DNA from: Candidatus Sphingomonas phytovorans
GTDB lineage: Bacteria > Pseudomonadota > Alphaproteobacteria > Sphingomonadales > Sphingomonadaceae
Direction of reading: 5' to 3'
Length of the DNA: 64,000 nt
Assembly: GCA_029202385.1 (NCBI GenBank)
Contig: CP119314.1
Location: 3,536,501-3,600,500 of the forward strand
Shown here: positions 45,504 to 54,268 of the stretch, piece after piece
Numbering within the stretch: position 1 is the stretch's first letter
How the letters are laid out: every line of letters starts with the position of its first letter
Notes under the pieces: generated by a model
Database searches by the model: none
The model's input: the letters and a program-made list of their open reading frames with translations, nothing else
What the model was told of the DNA's origin: nothing
Position numbers and translations under genes: made by a program

Positions 45504-46286
45504 ATGAAACTCGACACCAACATCGCCGCCGTCGTTACCGGTGGTTCCTCCGGCCTCGGCGAGGCGACCGCCAGGGCACTTGCCGCAAAAGGCGTGAAGG
45601 TCGCGATCTTCGACCTTCAGGCGGACAAGGGCGAGAAGGTCGCGGCCGAGATCGGCGGCGTGTTCTGCGAAGTGAACGTCACCTCCGACGAGAGCGTCGA
45701 TGCCGGCTTCGCCAAGGCGCGCGCGGCGAACGGGCAGGAGAGCATCCTGGTCTGCTGCGCCGGCACGGGCAATGCGATGAAGACGGCGAGCCGGTCGAAG
45801 GAGGACGGATCGATCAAGCATTTCTCGCTCGATGCGTTCAACTGGCTCATCCAGATCAACCTGGTCGGCACCTTTCGCTGCGTGGCGAAATCGGCGGCCG
45901 GCATGCTGACGCTTGCGCCGGGCGAGGATGGCGAGCGCGGCGCGATCGTGATGACCGCGAGCGTCGCGGCCGAGGACGGCCAGATCGGCCAGGCCGCCTA
46001 TTCGGCGTCGAAGGGCGGCGTGGTCGGCATGACCCTGCCGATCGCGCGCGACCTGATGGGCGAAGGCATTCGCGTCAACACCATCCTGCCGGGCATCTTC
46101 AACACGCCGCTGATGCAGGGCGCCCCGCAACAGGTGAAGGACAATCTCGCAGCGTCAGTGCCCTTCCCCAAGCGCCTCGGCAACGCGCCCGAATATGCGC
46201 AACTCGCGCTGGCGATGATCGAGAACAGCTATTTCAACGGCGAGGATGTCCGCCTCGACGGCGCGATCCGGATGGCGCCGCGCTGA
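45504..46286 (+). CDS. SDR oxidoreductase, 3-hydroxyacyl-CoA dehydrogenase type 2 (HSD10)-like
   Basis: A 260-aa short-chain dehydrogenase: VTGGSSGLGEATAR (NAD site, Gly13-Gly19), CCAGTGNA, catalytic Ser near 153 (MTASVAAEDGQ) and Tyr166/Lys170 in AAYSASKGG. The EDGQIGQAAYSASKGGVVGM stretch and RVNTILPGIFNTPLM closely resemble mammalian HSD17B10 and its bacterial homologues, which oxidise 3-hydroxyacyl-CoA. The context of thiolase upstream and thioesterase downstream supports that role. Confidence 0.92.
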   Translation: MKLDTNIAAVVTGGSSGLGEATARALAAKGVKVAIFDLQADKGEKVAAEIGGVFCEVNVTSDESVDAGFAKARAANGQESILVCCAGTGNAMKTASRSKEDGSIKHFSLDAFNWLIQINLVGTFRCVAKSAAGMLTLAPGEDGERGAIVMTASVAAEDGQIGQAAYSASKGGVVGMTLPIARDLMGEGIRVNTILPGIFNTPLMQGAPQQVKDNLAASVPFPKRLGNAPEYAQLALAMIENSYFNGEDVRLDGAIRMAPR

Positions 46287-46344
46287 TCTTCGCTCTCTCT
46301 CCCTCTCTCCTCCTTCCGCGAGCGGGAGGGGGACTAGGAGCGCA

Positions 46345-46794
46345 ATGGCCCGACCCGATCCATCCCGGCTGAGCCCGACGGCCTATCCGCACAGCGAGCT
46401 GATCCAGACCCGCTTCCAGGATCTCGATCCGCTCGGCCATATCAACAATGTCGCCATGGCGGCCCTGTTCGAGAGCGGGCGGGTGCGCTTCAACCAGGCG
46501 ATGGGGCTGAGCGGGTGGAAAGGGCATCGCTGGCTCGTCGCGCGGATCGAGATCAACTATCTGGCCGAGGGCAGCTTCCCGGCCGATGTCGAGATCGCCA
46601 CCGGCATCGGCGAGATCGGCACCCGAAGCTGGCAGATCCTCTCCACCGCGTTCCAGCAGGGTTTCGCGATCGCGACCTGCGATGCGGCGATCGTGATGAG
46701 CGGCGCGTCCGGCGCGATCCGCTTGCCCGACGAGCTGCGCGCCGGGCTCGAGCAATATCGGATCGAACGATCCCCGCCTTTGCCCAATCTCTAG
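46345..46794 (+). CDS. Hotdog-fold acyl-CoA thioesterase (4HBT type)
   Basis: A 149-aa hotdog protein: TRFQDLDPLGHINNVAMAALFESGRVRF carries the FxDxDxxGHxNN active-site pattern of 4-hydroxybenzoyl-CoA thioesterase-like enzymes. GGAG precedes ATG 46345, 58 bp after the SDR stop. It probably releases CoA from an intermediate of the same pathway; substrate unknown. Confidence 0.9.
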   Translation: MARPDPSRLSPTAYPHSELIQTRFQDLDPLGHINNVAMAALFESGRVRFNQAMGLSGWKGHRWLVARIEINYLAEGSFPADVEIATGIGEIGTRSWQILSTAFQQGFAIATCDAAIVMSGASGAIRLPDELRAGLEQYRIERSPPLPNL

Positions 46795-46836
46795 GCCGGA
46801 TCGGCATTCACCTCATTGGCACAGCCGCAAAGGAGG

Positions 46837-46988
46837 GTTCGCGCAGAGGGTGCAGAGCAGGCGGAGTTCGTTTTCCGACTTGATCATCGTGTGCCGGCAA
46901 GTCGTCGATTTATGGACGTGTTTGTCGCCGCAAACCGCCCGTGCCGCTGGCCGGATCTTCTCTGCGTGCTCCGCGCCTCTGCGCGAAC
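46837..46988. repeat. Dispersed repeat family E, intact copy (152 bp)
   Basis: Bounded by GTTCGCGCAGAGG (46837-46849) and its inverse CCTCTGCGCGAAC (46976-46988). The right half includes the CGCAAACCGCCCGTGCCG core found at 1875-1892. It occupies most of the 250-bp gap between two converging genes; nothing else is seen there. Confidence 0.75.
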
Positions 46989-47044
46989 TATCTCTCTTGC
47001 TGCAATCGCACCGATGAGGTCGGCCCGCCCCGGTCTTTGTATCC

Positions 47045-47836
47045 CTAGTCTTTGAACCGGGGCGTGCGCTTCTCCATATTGGCCATCACTGCCTCGACCT
47101 GGTTGGGCTGGCGGATCACCCGCAGCTGCTCGACCGTCTCGGCCTCGAGGATCGCTTTGGGATCGGCATCGGCAGCGAGGTTGAACAACCGCTTCGACCC
47201 GCGCACCGCGTGCGGGCTGCGCCCGGCGATCTCCCGCGCCAGCGCCATGGCCGCTTCATGCGGATCGTCGGCAAGGCGCGTGACGAAGCCATATCCCAGC
47301 GCTTCCTCGGCAGTGAATTCCCGCGCGGTATAGGTCAGCTCGCGCAGCAGGTCGTCGCGCACCAGCGTCCGCCACAGCGCGATGCCCCCCATGTCGGGCA
47401 CGAGGCCCCAATGCCCCTCGCGGATCGACAGGCGCGTGCCCGGCGCGGCAATGCGGATATCGGCGCCCGACATGATCTGGAACCCGCCACCCAGCGCCAC
47501 GCCGTGCACCGCCGCGATCACCGGCATCGGCAGCATGCGCCAGCCCCAGGAAACCTGCTGAACCAGATTGGCGCCGTCGGGGCGCCGGCTGCCCAGGTCG
47601 ATGCCCGATCCGCCGCCCGCCATGCTCTGCATATCGAGCCCGGCGCAGAAGCCGCGCCCCTCGCCAGAGAGCACCACGGCGCGGACATTGGCCATGCCGC
47701 CCAGCTGGTCGATCGCCGCCGCGATGCCCTTGAACATCGCCGGATCGATCGCGTTCATCTTGTCGGCGCGCGTCAGGCGGACATCGGCGACATGATCGGT
47801 AACGGTGATGGAGACGCGGTCGTTCATGTGAGTCAT
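47045..47836 (-). CDS. Enoyl-CoA hydratase/isomerase family protein
   Basis: A 263-aa crotonase: DVRLTRADKMNAIDPAMFKGI, oxyanion-hole residues in LSGEGRGFCAGLDM and AVHGVALGGGFQIMSGADIRIA, then the RLSIREGHWGLVPDMGG loop. The second catalytic glutamate position in typical hydratases (EVxLG) is occupied here by EGHWGLVPD, so isomerase or other crotonase chemistry is possible. ATG 47836 or ATG 47827 may be the start; AAGGA fits the second better. It is divergent from nothing nearby and shares the strand with the acyl-CoA synthetase upstream. Confidence 0.92.
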   Translation of the reverse strand: MTHMNDRVSITVTDHVADVRLTRADKMNAIDPAMFKGIAAAIDQLGGMANVRAVVLSGEGRGFCAGLDMQSMAGGGSGIDLGSRRPDGANLVQQVSWGWRMLPMPVIAAVHGVALGGGFQIMSGADIRIAAPGTRLSIREGHWGLVPDMGGIALWRTLVRDDLLRELTYTAREFTAEEALGYGFVTRLADDPHEAAMALAREIAGRSPHAVRGSKRLFNLAADADPKAILEAETVEQLRVIRQPNQVEAVMANMEKRTPRFKD

Positions 47837-47851
47837 TCCTTCGAGATGAAT

Positions 47852-47957
47852 GCCGTTCGTCCTGAGTAGGGACTGAGCTTATCGAAGGACAACCGCGTAG
47901 GGCCTGTCCTTCGATATGCCATTTAGACAGGCTCAATGGCTACTCAGGACGAACGGC
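47852..47957. repeat. Dispersed repeat family B, full copy
   Basis: GCCGTTCGTCCTGAGTAGGG at the left, ACTCAGGACGAACGGC inverted at the right, with a CCTTCGATA hairpin in the middle. It lies between the enoyl-CoA hydratase gene and the acyl-CoA synthetase gene. Confidence 0.8.
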
Positions 47958-47984
47958 GTTTTGGTATCGGATCCTCGGCACCGA

Positions 47985-49523
47985 TCACACGATCCGCCCT
48001 CCACCCACGCCCCAATAGCGGTCGCGCAGCAAACGCTTGTAGAGCTTGCCCGTCGCATGCCGGGGCAGTTCCTCGGTGAAGTCGATCTGGCGGGGCGTCT
48101 TCACACCCGACAGCGCCGCGCGACACCAGGCGGTCAGTTCCTCCGCCAGCGCGGGGCCGGCTTCCGCCATGTCGACCGGCTGCACCACCGCGACGACCCG
48201 CTCGCCCATTTCAGGGCAGGGCCCGCCGATCACCGCGACATCGGCCACGCGCGGATGCGTGATCAGCCGGTTCTCGATCTCCTGCGGATAGATGTTCACC
48301 CCGCCCGAAATGATCATGAAGCTCTTGCGATCGGTCAGGTAGAGATAGCCCTCGGCATCGATCCGCCCGATATCGCCAAGCGTCGTCCAGCCTTTTGCAT
48401 TGCGCGCCTCGGCCGTCTTGGCAGGATCGTTGTGATATTCGAACTGGCCGCCGCCCTCGAAATAGACCAGCCCCTCCTCGTCGGGCCCGAGCTCCTCGCC
48501 CGCTTCGTCGCAGATGTGCAGCACGCCGTACGCCGCCGTGCCGACCGACCCCTTGTGCACCAGCCATTGCTCCGAAGTGATCGTGGTCAGCCCATTGCCT
48601 TCCGATCCCGCATAATATTCGTACAACACCGGGCCCCACCAGGCGATCATTGCTTGCTTGACCGGGATCGGGCAGGGCGCGGCGGCGTGGATCGCGACCT
48701 TCAGCGTCGACAGGTCGAAACGGCTTCGCTCTGCCTCGTCCAGCTTGAGCATGCGCACGAAATGAGTCGGCACCCACTGGCTCGCCGTCGCGCCATAGGT
48801 CTCGATCGCCGCCAGCGCGGCCAGCGGCGAGAAATGCTGCATCATCACGACCGTGCCGCCGAGCCGGAGCACCGTCATCGACCAGCGAAGCGGTGCTGCG
48901 TGATAGAGCGGCGCGGGGCTGAGATAGATGGTATCCGGCCCGAGCCCGTAGAGCCCGCGCGCGAGCATCATCAGCACGTTCGGCGCGGCGATATCCGGGT
49001 CCTCGGGCAGCGCGACACGCACGCCCTTGGGCCGGCCGGTCGTGCCGGAGGAATAGAGCATGTCGATCCCAGCGCGCTCGTCGCCGATCGGGGTATCAGG
49101 CATGCCCGCCACCGCCTCTTCCCAGGCTGACCAGCCCGGCACAGTGCCGCCGATCGTGTAGCGCGCGATATCAGCCAGGTCTCCTGCGAGCGCCGCGGCG
49201 ACCTCCAGCCCGGCCGACGCGACGACCAGCTTCGCCCCGCTGTCGCGCACGATATAGGCAACCTCGGGCGCGGTCAGCTTGGTCGAGATGCAGACGTAGA
49301 AAAGGCCGCTGCGCTGCGCACCCCAGGCGACATCGTAGAATTCGGGCACATTCTCCAGGAACAGGGCAATCGTGTCCCCGATGGCCAGCCCCGCCGAGCG
49401 GAAGAGTTGCGCCGCACGATTGGAGCGCCGGTCGAGCTCGGCAAAGCTCACCGTCTCGCCTGTCTCGGCGACGATCAGCGCCGGCTTGTCCGGCGTCTCA
49501 GCGCCATGGATGCTTGGGTGCAC
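47985..49523 (-). CDS. AMP-forming acyl-CoA synthetase
   Basis: A 512-aa ANL-superfamily enzyme that activates a carboxylic acid via acyl-AMP to acyl-CoA. The AMP-binding motif is MLYSSGTTGRPKGVRVALP (about 155-173), later YEYYAGSEGNGLTTI, the hinge GWTTLGDIGRIDAEGYLYLTDR and the catalytic C-terminal lysine in RHATGKLYKRLLRDRY. GTG start at 49523. It is divergent from two thioesterase genes and upstream of an enoyl-CoA hydratase, so it probably feeds an acyl-CoA degradation path; the acid could be fatty or steroid-side-chain-like. Confidence 0.93.
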   Translation of the reverse strand: MHPSIHGAETPDKPALIVAETGETVSFAELDRRSNRAAQLFRSAGLAIGDTIALFLENVPEFYDVAWGAQRSGLFYVCISTKLTAPEVAYIVRDSGAKLVVASAGLEVAAALAGDLADIARYTIGGTVPGWSAWEEAVAGMPDTPIGDERAGIDMLYSSGTTGRPKGVRVALPEDPDIAAPNVLMMLARGLYGLGPDTIYLSPAPLYHAAPLRWSMTVLRLGGTVVMMQHFSPLAALAAIETYGATASQWVPTHFVRMLKLDEAERSRFDLSTLKVAIHAAAPCPIPVKQAMIAWWGPVLYEYYAGSEGNGLTTITSEQWLVHKGSVGTAAYGVLHICDEAGEELGPDEEGLVYFEGGGQFEYHNDPAKTAEARNAKGWTTLGDIGRIDAEGYLYLTDRKSFMIISGGVNIYPQEIENRLITHPRVADVAVIGGPCPEMGERVVAVVQPVDMAEAGPALAEELTAWCRAALSGVKTPRQIDFTEELPRHATGKLYKRLLRDRYWGVGGGRIV

Positions 49524-49674
49524 CCGCCTCTCCTATTCGTTGTTATTTGCAACCGAAGCTATACGGCACCGGGCGGCCCTGCAATCGCCCAATCGGATGC
49601 CCCAGTCGGATGCCCAATCGGATGATCATCCGGCGACTTTGCGGATCACGCTGCGCTGCGATAGGGAGCGCGGG

Positions 49675-50115
49675 ATGACGACGACTGACGCCTTTCGTTT
49701 CGATCCCGAACGCTTCCTGCGCAACGGCGCCGGCGGCCATGGCGGCCTGCTTGGCCTTGGCTATCACGCGCACGGCCTCGACTGGGTCGAGCTGGCCCTT
49801 CCCTACAGCAAGGACCAGATCGGCGAATCCGAAACCGGCGTGATCGCCTCCGGCCCGATCCTGTCGATGATGGACATGGCGACGAGCATGGCGGTGTGGC
49901 TGAAGCTCAACGCCTTCAGGCCGCACGCGACGCTCGACCTGCGCGTCGACTATCTCCGGCCGGCGACGCCGGGAAAGACGGTGATCGGACACGGCGAATG
50001 CTATCGCATCACCCGCTCGATCGCGTTCGTGCGCGGCCAGGCGCATGACGGCGACCCGGCCGATCCGCTCGCCCATGTCGCGGGCACCTTCATGGCGCCG
50101 GAGGGCTATCTGTGA
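49675..50115 (+). CDS. PaaI-type hotdog thioesterase
   Basis: A 146-aa hotdog protein (MTTTDAFRFDPERFLRNGAG) with GVIASGPILSMMDMATSMAV and TLDLRVDYLRPATPGKTVIGHGE, the PaaI/ACOT13 pattern; the usual HGG before the helix is replaced by ASG. AGGGAG precedes ATG 49675. Overlaps the next hotdog gene by 4 nt, suggesting the two products may act together. Confidence 0.88.
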   Translation: MTTTDAFRFDPERFLRNGAGGHGGLLGLGYHAHGLDWVELALPYSKDQIGESETGVIASGPILSMMDMATSMAVWLKLNAFRPHATLDLRVDYLRPATPGKTVIGHGECYRITRSIAFVRGQAHDGDPADPLAHVAGTFMAPEGYL

Positions 50116-50489
50116 CGCTGCCGCCTTATGCCGACCTGCTCGGGCTGAGCGTCGATCCCGATGACGAGAGCGTGCTGATCATGCCGTTCGAGAAGGGCGT
50201 GCTCGGCCGGCCGGGTTTCCTTCACGGCGGCGCGATCAGCGGGCTGATGGAAATGGCGGCGATCGTCGCGGTCCGCCAGGCGCTCGCCGAGGAGGGCGGC
50301 GGCCGGATCAAGCCGATCAACGTCACGGTCGATTTCATGCGTGGCGGACGCGACAAGCCGACCCGGGCGCAAGGGATAGTCACCCGGCTCGGTACCCGCG
50401 TCGCCAATGTCGAGGCAACCGCCTGGCAGGACGACCGCGACAAGCCGATCGCGGCGGCACGCCTGAACTATCTGATCGCCCGGCGATGA
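50112..50489 (+). CDS. PaaI-type hotdog thioesterase, second paralogue
   Basis: A 125-aa protein with GFLHGGAISGLMEMAAIVAV, retaining the HGG-x-IxxLxE pattern, and INVTVDFMRGGRDKPTRAQG. GTG start overlapping the TGA of the first gene (GTGA). Two adjacent, overlapping hotdog genes with one degenerate and one canonical active-site loop fit a heteromeric thioesterase; that is inference. Confidence 0.88.
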   Translation: MTLPPYADLLGLSVDPDDESVLIMPFEKGVLGRPGFLHGGAISGLMEMAAIVAVRQALAEEGGGRIKPINVTVDFMRGGRDKPTRAQGIVTRLGTRVANVEATAWQDDRDKPIAAARLNYLIARR

Positions 50490-50929
50490 GCGACGCGCGG
50501 GCACAGGCGGAGACCTATGCCCGCGACGCGCAACGCCTGCGCGATACCGGCGACCTTTACGAGGCGCTGACCCGCCAGCGCCGCGCGGTGGCGCTGCTGC
50601 GCGATCTGGGGGATATCGCGGCGCTTGCCCATGCCGTCCGCCACGTCGCCGACATGCTGGTCGACGCGGGCCGCGCCGACGAAGCCGGCACGGCGATCAC
50701 CGAGATGCTGGGCCTCTATCGCGAAATACCCGATGCCGCGCCGCTCGATATCGCCGATGGGCTGCGCAGCGCGGCGCTGCAGGCCGAAGCGATCAACGAC
50801 AGCGACACGGCCTGGATCTTCTGGATCCAGGCACGGGCGCGATACGGGGAACTCGCCGGGATGCCCGGCGCGCCGGGCAATCCCGGCGTCGCGGAGGCCG
50901 ACGCGCATCTGAAGAGGCTGCGCGGATAG
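50486..50929 (+). CDS. Small helical (TPR-like) protein of unknown function
   Basis: A 147-aa, mostly helical protein (MSDARAQAETYARDAQRLRD) with two TPR-like helix pairs: DTGDLYEALTRQRRAVALLRD and IAALAHAVRHVADMLVDAGR. No enzyme motif. Its ATG overlaps the previous stop by 4 nt (ATGA), so it is the third gene of the thioesterase operon and may serve as a partner protein. Confidence 0.75.
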   Translation: MSDARAQAETYARDAQRLRDTGDLYEALTRQRRAVALLRDLGDIAALAHAVRHVADMLVDAGRADEAGTAITEMLGLYREIPDAAPLDIADGLRSAALQAEAINDSDTAWIFWIQARARYGELAGMPGAPGNPGVAEADAHLKRLRG

Positions 50930-50952
50930 GGTGAAACAGGTCTTCTCCCCAA

Positions 50953-51059
50953 CCGTTCGTCCCGAGTAGCCATCGAACTTGTCGAGAGGGCATATCGAGG
51001 GACACATGTGTCTCGATACGGGTTCTCGACAGGCTCGCCCCCTATTCGACACGAACGGG
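50953..51059. repeat. Dispersed repeat family B, full copy
   Basis: CCGTTCGTCCCGAGTAGCC at the left and TATTCGACACGAACGGG at the right, with ATCGAGGGACACATGTGTCT-CGAT folding as a central hairpin. It lies between converging genes. Confidence 0.8.
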
Positions 51060-51090
51060 GATTTTAAAACTCAGCCCCGCCTGCGACGGC

Positions 51091-52242
51091 TCAGCGAGGC
51101 GTCAGCCGCATCAGATGCCCGCCCGGGCCATCCTGCAGCAGCCAGATCGCACCGTCCGGCGCCTGGGCCACGTCGCGGATGCGCATGCCCATGTTCCACT
51201 GGTCGGCCTTGGCCGCGTTGTCGCCGTTCAGCGTGACCCTGATCAGCGCCTGGCCGGACAGCGCGGCGATGAAGGCCGAGCCCTGCCAGGCCGGGAACAG
51301 CCTGCCCGAATAGATGATCAGCCCGCCCGGCGAGATCGAGGGATTCCACCAGACCTTGGGCGCTTCGAACCCGTCGCCCGGGGCATGGCGGGGAATCGGC
51401 GTGCCATCGTAATTGTCGCCGTTCGACACTTTGGGCCAGCCATAGTTCCTGCCGGGCAGGATGAGGTTCACCTCGTCGCCGCCCTTCGGCCCCATCTCGA
51501 TTTCCCAGAGCCGACCGCCCTTGTCGAAGGCAAGGCCATAGGGATTGCGGTGGCCGAGCGACCAGGTCTCGGCCCGCACCCCGCCCGCCGCATATTGAGG
51601 ATTGCCCGGCGCAGGCTTGCCGTCGAGCGTCAGGCGCAGGACCTTGCCGAGCGCCTGGTCCGGGTCCTGGGCCGGAGTGAAGCGCTGGCGCTCGCCGGAC
51701 GAGAGGTAGAGCAAGGTGCGATCGGGCGAGAAGGCGATGTTGCCGCCGAACTGCTCGCCCGTCCCGTCCGACCCGGCACGGAAGATCACCCGAAGGCCCT
51801 CAAGGCTCGGCGCGGCGCCGTCCTTCAGCGTCGCGCGGGCGAGCGCGAGGCTCCGGCCGTTCGGGCGCGGCTCCGAATAGGACAGATAGATGCTGTGGCT
51901 TTTCGCGAAATCGGGCGCGAGCGCTACGTCGAGCAGGCCACCCTGCCCGCCCGGCGCCACTTTGGGCACACCGGCCACGTCCTTCACAGCACCATTGGTC
52001 GCGCGCAGCTTAAGCTTGCCCGGCTTCTCCGTGACGAGGATTCGGGCGTCGGGCAGGAAGGCGAGCGCGAAGGGCGTGTCGAAGCTGCCCTGGTCGCTCA
52101 CCGCAAAGGGCAGGCCGCCCGGCACCTTGAACGCGACCGTGTGGGCGGCATCCTGCGCGACGCCGGCGGAAGCAGCGCCGGCCAGGGCAAACAGGGGCAG
52201 CGCGCGGAGGAGGAATCTGGTCATGCCGAACGGGTCTTTCAT
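51091..52242 (-). CDS. PQQ-dependent sugar dehydrogenase (soluble GDH/Asd-type), exported
   Basis: A 383-aa periplasmic six-bladed beta-propeller. An N-terminal signal peptide ends near ALAGAASAGVAQ. Propeller blocks include FDTPFALAFLPDARILVTEK, GGQGGLLDVALAPDF, GHRNPYGLAFDKGGRLWEIEMGPKGGDE and the final PDGAIWLLQDGPGG, as in Asd/YliI-type aldose dehydrogenases. The start is ATG 52242 or ATG 52224; neither has a good Shine-Dalgarno. It is a tandem paralogue of the next gene upstream (52278), 35 bp away. Confidence 0.92.
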   Translation of the reverse strand: MKDPFGMTRFLLRALPLFALAGAASAGVAQDAAHTVAFKVPGGLPFAVSDQGSFDTPFALAFLPDARILVTEKPGKLKLRATNGAVKDVAGVPKVAPGGQGGLLDVALAPDFAKSHSIYLSYSEPRPNGRSLALARATLKDGAAPSLEGLRVIFRAGSDGTGEQFGGNIAFSPDRTLLYLSSGERQRFTPAQDPDQALGKVLRLTLDGKPAPGNPQYAAGGVRAETWSLGHRNPYGLAFDKGGRLWEIEMGPKGGDEVNLILPGRNYGWPKVSNGDNYDGTPIPRHAPGDGFEAPKVWWNPSISPGGLIIYSGRLFPAWQGSAFIAALSGQALIRVTLNGDNAAKADQWNMGMRIRDVAQAPDGAIWLLQDGPGGHLMRLTPR

Positions 52243-52277
52243 GGGGAGGTTTCGACGGGAACCCGCGCAGTGTAGCG

Positions 52278-53429
52278 TCAGGCCTTGGCCGGCGTAAGCT
52301 TGATCAGCCGCCCGTTCGCGCCACGCTGACCGTCCTCGATCAGCCAGATCGCGCCGTCGGGCCCCTGCTCCGCCTCGCGGATGCGCGCGTCCATCGGCCA
52401 TTGATCGCCCTTCTTCGCGCTGGTCCCGTCCAGGTCGATGCGCAGCAGCGACTCGCTGGAAAGCCCGCCGACGAACGCGTCGCCCTTCCACGCCGGGAAC
52501 ATGTCGCCCGAATAGATCATCAGCCCGCCCGGCGAGATCGACGGGTTCCACCAGACCTTGGGCGCCTCGAACCCGTCGCCGGGCGCATGATCGGGAATGT
52601 CCCGGTCGTCATAATGGCTGCCGTTAGAAACCTTGGGATAGCCATAGTTCCGGCCGGGCAGGATCAGGTTGATCTCGTCGCCGCCCTTCGGGCCCATCTC
52701 TTGTTCCCACAGATTGCCCTGCGCGTCGAACGCGATGCCGAGCAGGTTGCGATGGCCATAGGACCAGATTTCCGGCCGTGCGCCGGTCTGTCCGGCAAAG
52801 GGATTGCCCGGTGCCGGCTTCCCGTCCGGCGTAAGGCGAAGCACCTTGCCGAGCGTCATCGTCAGGTCTTGCGCCGGGTCGAATTTCTGGCGCTCGCCAT
52901 TGGTGAAGAACAGATGCCGGCCATCGGGCGAGAAAGCGATCCGGCCCGAATAATGGCCGTTACCCTCGACCGCGGGGCTGGCGCGGAAGATCACCGAGAT
53001 ATCGGCCAGCGCGGGTGCCGCGCCCGTCTCGTCGAACCGCCCGCGCGCCAGCGCCACTGCCTTGCCGCCCTCGCGCTGTTCCGAGAAACTGAAATAGACG
53101 AGGCGATCCTTCGCGAAGCCCGGCGACAGCACCACGTCCATCAGCCCGCCCTGCCCGGCGCTGTCGACGCCGGGGATCGTCGCCAACGTCCCGATCGTTT
53201 TCATGTCGGCGGAGGCGATCTGAATCTTGCCGGCCTTCTCCGTGACCAGCAGCCGGCCGTCGGGCAGGAAGGTCATCGCCCAGGGCGAATCGAAATCAGC
53301 CATCACCGTCTCGATGAAGGGTTTCGCCACGGTCCTGGCCGCGTCCTGCGCCGGGGCGGTCGCGGCGGAGCAGGCGGCGGCGACGACCGCGCACAGCGGC
53401 AACAGGGCGTAGGAAGAGAATCGGGTCAT
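52278..53429 (-). CDS. PQQ-dependent sugar dehydrogenase, tandem paralogue, likely lipoprotein
   Basis: A 383-aa paralogue of the downstream gene. The N-terminus MTRFSSYALLPLCAVVAAAC has a hydrophobic signal ending in a cysteine (VAAAC), a possible lipobox, so it may be membrane-anchored. Propeller blocks match the neighbour closely: FDSPWAMTFLPDGRLLVTEK, GHRNLLGIAFDAQGNLWEQE, APGDGFEAPKVWWNPSISPG. Homologues oxidise aldoses in the periplasm using PQQ. The first gene of a two-gene operon. PQQ synthesis genes are not in the window. Confidence 0.92.
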   Translation of the reverse strand: MTRFSSYALLPLCAVVAAACSAATAPAQDAARTVAKPFIETVMADFDSPWAMTFLPDGRLLVTEKAGKIQIASADMKTIGTLATIPGVDSAGQGGLMDVVLSPGFAKDRLVYFSFSEQREGGKAVALARGRFDETGAAPALADISVIFRASPAVEGNGHYSGRIAFSPDGRHLFFTNGERQKFDPAQDLTMTLGKVLRLTPDGKPAPGNPFAGQTGARPEIWSYGHRNLLGIAFDAQGNLWEQEMGPKGGDEINLILPGRNYGYPKVSNGSHYDDRDIPDHAPGDGFEAPKVWWNPSISPGGLMIYSGDMFPAWKGDAFVGGLSSESLLRIDLDGTSAKKGDQWPMDARIREAEQGPDGAIWLIEDGQRGANGRLIKLTPAKA

Positions 53430-53686
53430 GCCGGCAGCCTCTCGTTCATGTGAATCCGTCGCACGGGGCGATTCGCCTGAATCCCCGGCGGCACAGAGTT
53501 GGGCTGAGCCTATAGGATCGACTCGCAGGATCAAGGCAGGCCATCTGCCATTTGCCCGCGCCGGACCAAGGGGCCTTGCCGCGCGGGCCATCCCACCGTA
53601 TATCACCCCCATATTCTCTACATCGTTATGGGTGAAGAGGTCGGGGCCACACGGTCCCGGCGACGAGAAGGCATGTTTCAAAACTG

Positions 53687-54268
53687 ATGACGGACATCGC
53701 GAAGCTTACCCACCTGATCGAGCCCGAGGCGAACGCCCTGGGCTTCGACCTCGTGCGCGTGAAGATGTTCGGCAATCGTGACGACCTGACCTTGCAGGTG
53801 ATGGCCGAGCGGCCGGACACGCGCCAGCTCACTATCGACGATTGCGCCGAGTTGTCGCGCCGCATCTCCGACCTGTTCGACGAGAAGGACCCGATCGAGG
53901 AAGCCTATCGCCTCGAAGTCAGCTCGCCGGGCATCGATCGTCCGCTGACCCGGCTCAAGGATTTCCAGGACTGGGCAGGGCATGAGGCGCGCATCCATCT
54001 CGCCGCGCCGGTCGATGGCCGCAAACAGCTCACCGGCATCTTGAAGGGTGTCGAGGACGGGCGCATCACCATCGACGTCAACAAGCACGAGCCGATGACG
54101 ATCGGCTTCGACCAGGTCGCGAACGCGAAGCTGCTCCTGACCGACGCGCTGATCGCCTCCACCCGGCCGCTTTCGACCGAAGGCGTCGAGGAAGAAGAAT
54201 TCGAAGAAGAGGCGCCGGAAGGCGCCGAACGCAACCCGGACGATATCATGAACGAAGGGCAAGACTGA
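53687..54268 (+). CDS. rimP: Ribosome maturation factor RimP
   Basis: A 193-aa protein needed for 30S subunit maturation. Both domains are present: the N-terminal alpha/beta domain (PEANALGFDLVRVKMFGNRD, YRLEVSSPGIDRPLTRLKDF) and the C-terminal SH3-like barrel (HLAAPVDGRKQLTGILKGVED). A long acidic tail (EGVEEEEFEEEAPEGAE) extends the usual 150-170 residues. It opens the rimP-nusA-ylxR-infB-rbfA operon, and its TGA overlaps the nusA ATG by one base. Confidence 0.96.
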   Translation: MTDIAKLTHLIEPEANALGFDLVRVKMFGNRDDLTLQVMAERPDTRQLTIDDCAELSRRISDLFDEKDPIEEAYRLEVSSPGIDRPLTRLKDFQDWAGHEARIHLAAPVDGRKQLTGILKGVEDGRITIDVNKHEPMTIGFDQVANAKLLLTDALIASTRPLSTEGVEEEEFEEEAPEGAERNPDDIMNEGQD

